DNA of 64,000 nt, taken from NCBI RefSeq assembly GCF_037042905.1, contig NC_087257.1, forward strand, positions 16,608,001 to 16,672,000. The letters run 5' to 3'. Within the stretch, counting starts at the first letter, position 1; every line of letters starts with the position of its first letter. The notes below the pieces were generated by a model. It had not been told where the DNA came from. It searched no databases and worked only from the letters and a program-made list of their open reading frames with translations. Of the stretch, positions 34,201 through 46,200 are shown piece by piece. A program made the position numbers and the translations under genes. The stretch comes from Lytechinus pictus. Lineage: Eukaryota > Echinodermata > Echinoidea > Temnopleuroida > Toxopneustidae.

Positions 34201-37200
34201 GGTAACACCATAATTCATCTAGAATGCACATAGGCACAGTCTCTCCGCAAACGAAAAAAGCACATTCATTGAATTCCCTTTGGCAGAGTAGTACAATATT
34301 GATTTCCTGAAAGTCGATCAACTTTGGATCAGAAAATATTACCAGACCAGGTACTAACGGACGGACAGAACTTTACAGCAGAACAGACTGGAACAATCTC
34401 CCTTTGGAGGAGAAGTACAGTCCTGAATCCCTGAATAGCAGACCATAAACTAACTGGAGACCAGAAAATATAAGACCAGGAACTACTTCAGGATCAGGAG
34501 CAAGATCCAAGAGAGGACCAAGCAATTACCTTGAAATTCCGTTTGGAGGAGTAGTAAAGTTCCGATTTCCAGATAGCAGAACGAATTTGGATCAGATAAC
34601 ATGACATGACCAGGTACTAAGGAACAGGAACAATATCTTACAACTTCCTTTGGACGAGTAGTAGTACAGTCCAAATTCCCTGAGAGCAGATCAGGAACTA
34701 ACTTGGGACCAGAAATAATAACAAGACAAGGTACTATTAGAGGGACAGAAACTTTTAGAGGACTAGAAGAATCACCTTCAAACTCCATTTGGAGGAGTGG
34801 CATATTCCCCATTCCCTGATAGCAGCTAGATCAGGAACTTATTTGGGACCAGAAATGATAACAAGACCAGGTACTACTATGGGGACAGGAACTTAAAATG
34901 CGATAAAACAATTACCTTAGAACTCCCTTTGGAGGAGTAGTACAGTCCAGATTCCCTGAGGACGCAGAAGTATTTCTTCCAGGATCGTTTGTGGCCTTCC
35001 CTGATATGAAGCCAGCCCTGGATCTCTGGTAGAGTCTCCACTGGACTAAGCATGTCCTGAAGGAAGAGATCAATATCAGCATTAAAACTTGAGGGTGCAA
35101 CTTAGAATTAAAAACAAAACAGTGTGTAAACCATCAGACCACATGCTTCTGTACACCTACAAGGTATAAAATATACTTTCTCGGACCAAAAATATGTTGA
35201 AATAGTCGGATTCCTACTTTGATCTAAAAAAAAGTGACATCCCTAAGAACTAAAAAAAAAACATATGTATGACAAATGCCAACTTATAGACTTTGTGCAT
35301 CATCACCTCCACCACAATCATCATCCTCAATTTAATAATTAATACCATAACCATCACCACCACCATCATCATCATCATCATCATCATCATCACCATCACC
35401 ATCATCATCATCATCATCATCATCATCACCATCATCACCATCACCATCATAGATTTTAAAAAAAAATTATTTTCATTCTTTATGTCCAGAGTTAAACACT
35501 AAATTTCATGCGTTTATGAAAATTCCTTGAGTGAATAGAAAGAAACACTATATTTCTCTTTTCTACTGCAAGATGTCTCCATAATAAAGAAATTTCCATG
35601 AATAATCATTATTGCCACCTTCGCGAGGATTGATAACCCTAAAGAATTACATTATAAAGAAACAAGATCACCCTGGAAAACAACACATGGATAGATTACA
35701 CGTACGTCTTGGACGGCCATCTATTTTAAACTCGCTTGTTTTTCCCTTTCAAGCAAATCAATACTAGGAATTCTAAATCTCACATGGGAAAATAAGATCA
35801 GAAATAGCAGCATCTAATGGAGTAGTAGAACAAACCGGCTCGTATGACGATGTAAAATTCATTCTCGTCGATAATTGCCAGGAAGATGCCACTGGGCGAC
35901 GGGCCTCCTCGGGAGACGCGCTTCCTGCGTCGGGTGAACCGCAACGAGGCCATGCACCACATAATAAAACACATCACACCAGAATTCAACTATTATCATA
36001 TCTAAAAACAGACCATTTCTCTCCCCCATTTGGAGAAACACTCACCAGTATTAATGGCGGTCGGGGCCTCTTCGGCTTCTCAAATAAATTATCGGCCGTC
36101 TCGCTTGGGTCCGCTACCATGTGCGCTGGGAAGAATTGCTGCAGGCGAAAGGAAATGAAAGCGACAAGTGTTTGAGACATTATTGGCACATTTGCAAATA
36201 CCAATCGACAACGCTGTGGAGTGTTTTCACTCCGAGCTTCGTCTCTGCTTTTAAAAGACAGATAAGTCTTTCCCCTTCCTGTTTTTCCTCTTTTCCTCAA
36301 CTTCACTAAATATTTCTAAAGTGAAAAACCTCTGCAAACAATACTTACTACCTCATACTGTACAGCTTATAAGGAAGATAGACAAAATAAATTAGACATT
36401 GTTTAGGTTTTTGAATTAAATACAATATTTCATGTTCATTATTTCAAAGGGTCGGTCGGATAAGAGATGAAGAAAGACTGGGGCATACAAGGGACCCCTG
36501 CTGTGGTTCATAATGGTTTCGTTTTTCCCCCGACAGCACTGTGCTCATATTGCATTAATAAATTTGAGCATTGTGCCTTTACACAATCGGGAAGGGAATG
36601 GACTTCGGAGAAAAGAAATCGGGCTTTATGGCTGGAGGGATGCAGGGCGGTTTGTATTACAAATCAATCATTGTTTCATTGTCAGGTACAATCTGGACCC
36701 AGTAACATGAAGCCAAACAATTGATTGCGAGGCTGACATTTACAGTTGATCATACACAATAATCAATGCAATCAATCGTAGAAGTCAGTCATAGAATCAA
36801 TCGCAAATCTTCACTTTACAGGGTCCCGACTGCTATGGGATTCTCTTTAATTCCAAGACCCTGCGAAGGCTGCTTCCTCCGGGCAAAACCAAGGAAAGGA
36901 TAAAAGAAACGGGGTAATATCCCTGAAAATGATACAGTCATTTCAGGACATGTTACAGAGTTTGACGGATGAATGCTACAATAGATGATCAAAACTACCA
37001 ATACAAAGACTGGTTTGACTTCAGAATATGGTTTCCATGCCTTTCTTATTCAACAAATACCAGGCATATCCTTGTTTTTGATAATTTGAGGCAAGATTTT
37101 CAGGGGAAACCATTCAATCTTCATGAATTGCTGAAAATAATGATCATGGTGGGCAAAGCCATATTTTCTTTTATATAAAACTTACCCTAAGGTTAAAAAT

Positions 37201-40200
37201 TCTGATTTTACCAAGCTTTTCAAAAAGACATGAATCTTCACAAGATTTTTCAACCTTCAGACCTTCCTTCTTTCCTCCTAATCTATCAACAGTAAATTCT
37301 ATATATTTCTGTATTTGAATAAAATGATATCAATTTTTTTCAAGGCTAAACTAAATAGAGAAATCAATTTCTTTGTTCACAAGAATACCATTGAACTAGT
37401 TTTATTTGAAATGGTGATATTCATTAAGACGAGGTGTCTTAAGTCTTGATTTCCATTGCATTCTCTAATCATTGTCTTGGAGGTCTCTTGTTCTTTCAAT
37501 ATCACATTCAACTCTTCTTCAGGTCGGACACTTATCATTCCTCTTTCACCTCTTCGATACAATGGTCATTATGAAGAAAATTCATTTTTACATTTGTTCA
37601 AATTAAATGTATATCCCACTCTGCGAAATAAAGTATAAAAACACCATCACAAGACTAGTTCAATCTCAATATACACTTGATAAAACAGCACAGATCTAGG
37701 CCCCAGGGGAAAATGTTCTCCTATTGACTTTGACTTTAATTAAAATTAAGCCTGGACGACATCCATGCAAAACAGATCACAAACTTTCAAATGCATAGGG
37801 GGGGGGGGGGGTAGTCGGAAATCTACCATTCTTAGCAGTGTCACAGTATAATTTCATTACAAACATTTCATGGTTGCTGTATTAGTGCCTGTATATGAAT
37901 ATTATTTCAAGTACAAATATTTGCTCAACATATATACTTTGATAGGAATGATATGGCATGTGAGGGATATGTTATTAGTGTGAAGGTAAGACAAAATAGA
38001 ACAAAAGAAAGGAAGAAACATGAATGAACAATCAAACAGCTATAAAAAAGGAAGAAAATGAAAGAGGGAAACAGAACAGAAAAAGGGAAGGCAATAAGAA
38101 AGAAAGACAGATAGAAAAAAAGGAAAGAAAGAAAAAACATTACTTACCCCTGGATTAAGAAACATCTCATATTTCCTAAAGTCTTTACGTAAGTGGAGTT
38201 TCCCGTGGGTGGAGTTGAGGTGTTGCTTGTAGACTTCTAATACACTTTCATGGTCTTCTAACGTCCTTTCTGCACTCAACGAAAGATATAACATATAAAA
38301 GGCGATAAGACAGTGTCAAAAACTCATAGCATATCCTGCATCCAACTGTTTCTTTTCTGGTCAACTTGAATTGAAATGAATGTGTATCCAATAACAACAA
38401 TTTCCATCTCCTTTTAATCACGAATTAGAGATATATAAGAAATTGATGGAAAGTTTATGAGGTACACACATATTACACCAGGCAAAATATTATTATCAAG
38501 GGCAAATTTTAACAACCTACTGCCTAAATCTGTTACATTGGATGGATAAGCTCAAACAATGCAGTAAATCGGGATTGACCGGGGCCTTTTCTTTTTATTT
38601 TCAGGGCTTTTCTGAGCATTTCGGGGGGGCGAAATTACCCCGACACCCTGCATTTTCCCCCGTCTTACAGGACTGGGACTTCGTGTTTGAAGGGGTAAGA
38701 TTTCTGCATTTTCTCCAGACGCTGTTTTTCTAAGATATTGCACTTGTCAATCGAGATTTCAATTTTTGTTCCCCTCTTGTTCTAGAATGATATCAAAACA
38801 TCGACTTTGGATTAGTTCAAATTCACACCTTTATGTCACATTTGCAGCCACTTGCCCCCCCCCCCCTCCCTGACATCGCCAGATCAATAATTTATCTCAT
38901 TCATGTGCACGTTAGAATGGCCCATTAATTAGTCTAAGCTCAAGACTCAAATCATGCCATCAGAAGGCAAGCTACATCATGCAGACCTTACATTTTGACA
39001 TTCGAAGGGCAAGGCCACTTTTCTGACAGGGCACATGTCTACACTGCTCACTGCACCAATGGGGGAAAAGATAAACCCAACTTAGACCTCCAAGGCATTG
39101 AGAATGGATCAAAAGGGGCAACCTCAGGCATGACCTTGGATTAAGATGAACTCCCAGACTAGATTGATCCGCTTTTTCTGACAATCCACCCTCAAATATG
39201 TATGTATGTATGTATATATATATATATATGTTCTCTCGTTAAAAAAATTATATTATAATGATAATATTACAGAAAACATAAACTTCAAGCTTTATCTTTC
39301 ACACTTTAACCCCCTTTCTAACCAACTCCCCACCTCCCCTCCTACACAATTACTTCAAACCCCCTACAAACTCCAGCGTCTCTCTCTGTCAAACTTTAAC
39401 CCCACCCCTCTCTCGAATATTCCATCCCCTCCTCTCCTTCACGCTAAAGCCTACTCCCCCTCCACACACAACTCCAATGTCTCACTTAACCCCACCCCCT
39501 TTTCTCACTTACTCCACCCATCCTTCAGACTTACTTTACCAACTCCCCCACCCCCACCCCTCACACAAACTCCAATACCTCTCTTCAAAACCCCTTTCTC
39601 ACTTACTCCACCCCCACAATCTCCATCTTTCACATTTACCCCCCCCCCCCCCCCAATTTTCCTCATATTTGCTCTCCATCTGTCTTATAGTTTTTTTTCA
39701 CTATCCACTGAAATTTCACATGTAGGACTCGTGCAGGATGACAATAGCCCTATGTGGATTATTTGACCATATGTAAATATACTATATCTATGACTGACAG
39801 TTATGTGGATTTTATAGCCCGGAGAGGGATTTAAAATGAAAGAAAGACATTTCATGTTTGGCCTGATGCCAGCTGGAAGGGACCTGCCCTGGTTCAAAGT
39901 ACTCCATTGGCACCTAGTAGGGTTGGAGAGTCAAGGAAATGGAAAGGGTGATTAAAACAAGAATAGGGTGAGAGAGAGGTGAGAAAGAAGGATGGAAGGG
40001 ATAGGGAGAAGGGTGGATGACAAGAAAGGAAAATAAGGGGAAGAAGAGACAGGTGAATGGACATAAAGTGTATTTAAAATGGGAGGGACAGAGGAAGCTG
40101 GGTATTAAATGAAGCGCGTAAAAGGTGGAGAAAGGGAAGACATAGGAAAAGAAAGAAGAAAAAGAGAAGGGAGGAACACGGGACAACGAAGAAAAATGAA

Positions 40201-43200
40201 AGGAGAGGAAGGAGGAAAAGGAAGACAGAAAAGAAGAAAGAGATTTACTTTTAAAAGTAAGAAAGGAAAAGAGGAATGAAAAAAAATGAAACAAGATGGA
40301 GAAAAAATTTGCATTCACTTACACAGTAGTGAGTGGTTTGAAACACTTTTACTATTAGTGTGTACCGGTAAGTGATCACAAAGACACTTGCTATTGTTAT
40401 AACGGAAAATGAATGAAAAATGAGAGGGTGAATGAGAAGGAAAAATGAAAGCGAGATGGAAGAATACGGAGGAAGATAACTGGAAAGACAGGGTTGAACT
40501 GGAGGTTACGAGATCGATTTCAACACTCTATTTCTAGATAAGATCTTCACACATTGTTGGAATCTTGCCATCTTTCGAGAACCCGCTTTCTCATCTGATC
40601 TACTTTAAGCACCCCATGAACTCATCGATATGATCTATATTTACCCTCTCTTCCTACTCCTAGCCTAAACCCAGGCATAGCCCAGTGAACTCCCGTACCC
40701 ATTCAACCAACAGCAACAGTAATCAAGCTCTGTTTGTAAACATTACACCTCCGTCAATGACGCTCATTAAAATCTCGCTGTGCCAAACTCTCAGGTGAGT
40801 CGCCCCTCTTATCACCTCTTGCGATTGTCGTTTTTACCGTTTCAGTGACATTACATGTTACTCGAGGAAATTATGGAATGATCTACACGGATCCACTGCC
40901 CCGTATTATTGACATCAGCCGATCTTTGGCACCATCACGGTGAACTAGCCCAACATTGTAAGCGGAAATCACAACCTTTACAACTCCTTTGTGTAAACAA
41001 CGTAATCAAAAGAGCAAACCATTAAGTCAATTTTCACATTTATAAGCCCACTTCACTTTTATTCATTTTCGTCATTTATCAAGCCAAAACATACGGAGGC
41101 AAAGGAATATTGTGATTGCATTCTATATATTTGGCGAAGATAAGAAGGTTATGGCTGTCGATAGCCGGTTTATCGAGAGATAAGAGCGTAATTAAAATAC
41201 CAATGATTGGCTCAGCAGACAGGCACAAGGGGGGAGACAATTTTACTACTTTTATTCAGACATTTATGATGTATGGAAATTTACAAGAGTGAAACGACAT
41301 AACCCCCTTACAAAACACCCACTGTATATAGATACTTGGCAACCGCAAATATGTTGAATAAGAAAATTTGTTTGAATTTTCTGATGCAATATTTGTAATG
41401 TCTAAGATGACATCCGTTTTATACATGTATCGGGAAGTGAGATAAAGTCAACAGAAATTACCGGTGACCAGTTTACTACTGATTTTTCTCCTTTTCAAAT
41501 AAACTTGGCACAGGAAGAAAGCAAGAAAGCACATGCAAAACAAACGTCTTACCAAGGTCAAGGTCGGGTAGCTCTTCAACAAGCGACCAGCTCTTGTCGT
41601 TGAGGGCGTGGTTCCTAGCGACCATCTGCCGGCAGATCTCCTCCACCCTGTGACTGCCGTCGACCTGACAAACCTTCGTCATGCCGTCTTCGCTCAGTAC
41701 CTTCACCAAAGCCTGAGAGAGAGAGGAAGAGAAATTGAAACACAGGATAACCCTTTACCTACTGAAATAAGTCATTCCTGTACATAAACCTAATTGGATG
41801 AGAGAATTGTTTTCTCAAAGGTTTAAAGACAACCGTGGTACCGCATCACATAATCTCTCATGTTTGTTGCTAATTTACATCGCTTATTCTATTTATATCT
41901 TACATTATGTTTATAACTTTACAGTACAGACCCTTTATGGAATTGCATGACTAACATACATGTACTTTATCCAGTACCCAAATATTTTATTGAATACAGT
42001 CAATTTCTCACACATTCAACAAGTATTCAATTTCCCTTCTCAACGGAAAATATTTACAAGAGAAAACAATTAGAAAAAAAAAAACAAGATTAAGAAAAGC
42101 CTCTCTTTTCTACAACTGTCTCTTTCCCTTCCCCCCTCAAACCCTGTAAAAGAGAGGGAGGGGGGTTAGATGATTGTTAGGAAAAAAAGAGAGCGTGAGA
42201 GAAAGTCCAACACAACTAAGTGGAGCCATCTCTTTTTTCCATGAATTACGATGTAATAAAAACAGTGTAGCATGGAAACATGAAAACAATGAATGCGTCA
42301 TGTGAAATTTGATCGGGTGGGTGATTTTTCTTATTGTCATTGGCTCATCTTCAAATATTTGTTGGACATCCCCCTCAATCTCTCCTTTTTTTTTCCATTT
42401 TGTATACAGAAACTTTACTTCTTCGAAATGGAGTTTAGATTAGGTATAGGGTTCAGAGGATCAGATATCCAAGTATATCCGGATTGTTCACACGCAACAC
42501 TTGGGAGAAAAAAATAGAACTTCAACTACATCATGAGGAGTACAGTGATTACTTGTCTTTTACATAATCATCTTTGGGCATTCCAAGTCATATTTACTTA
42601 TCAGGAAATATTAAACTTATTGGGGAATCTACATGAAATAACCCCAGTCGATTATTTTTCAATGTTCTTTAACCTCAAAACAATATCAAACCAACTTGTA
42701 AAAAAAAACAATTGAAAGATGCTACCATTCATATATGAACATAGGGATGGGGGTCAATTCATGTTTTAAACCATGAACCTTCACAAACAAATGGACAATA
42801 AGTCCTTTTTTTATTTTCATCCTTTGACAAAAAGCAAGTACAATTCAAGTTTGTATTTAATTACAACTACAAAAATAATATCCCTAACAAAATAAAAATC
42901 TTATATTGCTAATGATTTACTTTATTTGTTATCATTTCTCATCGTAAAACATAATTACTCACGGCTTGCATTACAAAGGTTTGCCATTAGCCATTCAGCA
43001 TATTTCCTACATCATACATGTTCATTTTGTTTAAAAGATAATTAGTTACCAATGAAAAGTGATTTTCAAAATCTGCAGGTAACCACACATCTTTGTGAAG
43101 CTAGGTTGTCTCTGAAATTGGGTAAGACATTCTTATAGGCCTAGTATGCTTATCAAAATACTATTAAAATACATGGTGGAGGGATATTCAGAAGTCAGAA

Positions 43201-46200
43201 GGCTCTTTTTGACATTTGTATTGGGTGCCTGCTCTTAGTTTGTATACACTCCACAACGTGACAGCCCAAACACGGCATACATGTACAACAGTGGTTCCAT
43301 GGTACCATGCAGCACACGTGCAGATCCTCACAGATGTTTGTAGAACACACCTCACATGACACCAGCAAATGTTTACAGTCCCTTACGAGAGCGTGCGATA
43401 AAGTGCATCAGGTTGCCGAGGCGCTGATAAAATACGATATAGCCAGGGAAGGGTTTCGATAAATAAACATTGTAGCGCAGATTACCAGGCTTTTATCTTC
43501 TGAAATGCAGTGTTTGCCAAGGCCTAAAGAACAAATTTTTCCAGTCATTTGATTGAGGACCTTCTAAATTTCCGGAAAATTGATAGAGCGCTCTGGAATG
43601 CGAACAAGTTCAAGCTCTATTGATGAAGCTTACGTAACATGGCATAATCACTAACATGCTATGAGTGCAAATTGGCAATGCATGATGAGGAGCATGGCAT
43701 CCAACACTTTAATATGATTATCCCAACATATGTGTTTATCAGAACAGGTCTAAATTATGAAAAAGGTTGGTTGGTTCAAGATTAAAATAATTTCATGCTT
43801 ACATGGATATTTAAGTTGTAACTCAGCATTAGAATACTCTTAAATCAAATATAAAAAATATCAGAAAGTTGGCAACAAACACATTTTAGATCATGGCAAC
43901 CTTTATTTTTGCACCCTTTTTTCAGGCAAATACACATACACCACATGTATCCGATTCCTAATACATATCCAGAAGGAAACATTTCCATTAACTTTCCAGG
44001 AAGTGTTCTTTTTGTCCACAAGCAGTGAATACATGAAGCAGAGAAGAAAAAAAGAAGAAATTTTTTCATGAGAAGAATTCGCGATCAGTGTCTTCTTCTC
44101 AAGTTTGGCATTGGATAAGCTACCTAGAAAAAATAGAATTGTGAAGGACAACGACATCAAGGCCCTTCGGCAAGGAAAGAAGAGTCTCGGCTTTCCTTGA
44201 CTACAAGTTCAAGATTTCCCACTTGATTTGATTAGAGTCCAAGTTTCTTTGGCTGTACGAGTATTGATTGAATTACTCGACTGATGCATCCCACATGCAT
44301 CTTTAGATTTCGTTAGCGGGCCGCGAACCGGCGGACGAGGGAGGGGAGGAACCTTTTTGAATAATTTCAATGCTCCACTTCGTCGCCCTTTGCTCGTCTT
44401 TCTTTGTTTGGTTTTAACACCTCGTCGTCGTTGTACCTGGCAGGAGGAGTTGATGACCTAAGGAGTGTTTCTTGAAGCATCTTGTCATTGAGTTTCAATG
44501 ACAGATTAGCTCTCAGCCAATCAGGTCCAAGGATTTTGGTAGCTTACAACAACTAAACAGTTAAAATCACTGATACTTGTTTCTTGAAAAGCTCCACCGA
44601 TGGGGCTAGCCACTTTGCATCTACAACTGCTGTTCAGTGCATTATCCATTACTTTAATTTCTTTCTTTGGTTTGGACACCTCCGTGTACCTGGCAGGAGT
44701 TGACGACCTGAAGAAGCTAGCCACTTCAACGACTAACTCGCGATAAAAGGGAATATCCACACTGCTGTTCACTGCATTGGAGTCATGCAGCAATAGGTGC
44801 TTGTGGGTAAAAAAAGGCACTGATCATGATTCCTATATGACTGGTCACACTGCCAATCTCTGCGTAATTCAGTCCTCAGGGAATCCTGCAAGCACTTGTA
44901 GAGTATCTTGACTCCTAAAGAAATTAAGACATTGCTGATCCCAATACTCATTCCCCAAAATATGTCGAAATGAACATCTGATCGACTGCAAAGTAGAAAC
45001 TATTTTTTTTCAAATGCAGAATGATGAAGGACCGATACATGTTTGTAAAACAAGGCTGCAGTTAACAGTGCGAACATGCCCCCTCACGTGCCCTCCAGAA
45101 ATCGATGTCAACTTCAAATAGATAGAATCGCGTCACGTTCTCATCGGCTCCTAAATGAAGAAAGCAGGATGCCCACATCCTCAGCCACTTCCCAAACTAA
45201 TGGGTACTTCAATTCAAGAGTCCGCGGTCCCATGCTTAACAGCTTATTATAGGGGCGATTTTCATGATTGATTGCATTGGTTATCACCTGCCATCAATCG
45301 CATGACCAAACTGTATGATCATTCCCTGTTTTGTGTTACCAGGGTCCACATGTCCAATTGCCTTGTCATCTGATCTGATTCCTCTGAAGTTCAACAAGAG
45401 CATTCCTCTTTCTCAGAACCCCCTTTCTGATTATAGGGTTGGTTTCACTATTTATTACAACTTGTAATCAATTTCAGGAATCACTCTCTAGGCGTTGTGG
45501 TACAGGGCCCAATCTTCAATTGCCTTGATGATAACAGCTAGATCATTCCTCCTTCCTGATTAATACAAGGCTGGATTTCACTATTGATTGCAATGGTCAT
45601 CGTTTGTAATCAATCTTACAAATTGCTCTCTTAGCTTTGCGTTACAAGTCCCCGGATCTTCAATTGCCATGACAACAGTAAAATCATTTTTTCCTTTCTC
45701 AGAGCCCCCTTCCTGATTACAAGGCTGGTTTTCACCATCGATTGCAATGGTAATCGTTTGTAATCATTTACTAGTCAATCACACAAATCACTCTCTAAGC
45801 TATGTGCAACATGTCCCGGATCTTCAATTGCCTTGAAAATAACAGCAAGAGCATTCTTCCTTCTCTGGCCTCTTCCACCTTGTCAGGAGTACGTGTCCAT
45901 GACCTTGATTGGTCACTCACGTACACCGACATGACAGAAGACGATACAGTATCATTCATGTTGATTATGCCTTTAAGCTTGCTGAATAACTCAACACTCA
46001 CTCCAAAATGCATCTAGCCTAAGTATTTTAGGTAGGACTTGGTCTCATACCATTCGGTCTAATTTCCAGGTAGGTGTTAAGTAAAGTTGTTCATAAAGTT
46101 ATACACAACTTTACACATGACTGGAACATGTTTTAAGGTGCAAAGTCAGTTACATGAGGATATCACTTAGCATGAGAAAGGATCACCGGTCACGTATGAA

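Larger units (their letters stand above)
38300..41500. other. GRB intron between exons 4 and 5
   Basis: No further exon was found. It holds the C-rich array (39300-39655) and the purine tract (39925-40310) listed separately, a poly-C run near 38857-38866, a (TA)n/(ATGT)n microsatellite at 39197-39230, and no other assignable structure. Confidence 0.4.

Noticed and set aside
35348-35451. Met- or Ile-rich small proteins over the CAT repeat
   Set aside because: Triplet microsatellite read in several frames.
39206-39766. 186-codon plus-strand open frame
   Set aside because: Longest after exon 2 but generated by the C-rich tandem array, which lacks stop codons by composition.
44510-44820. 99-codon minus-strand open frame near a local duplication
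   Set aside because: No motif, no splice sites that keep GRB phase, and phase continuity between exons 3 and 4 does not need it.
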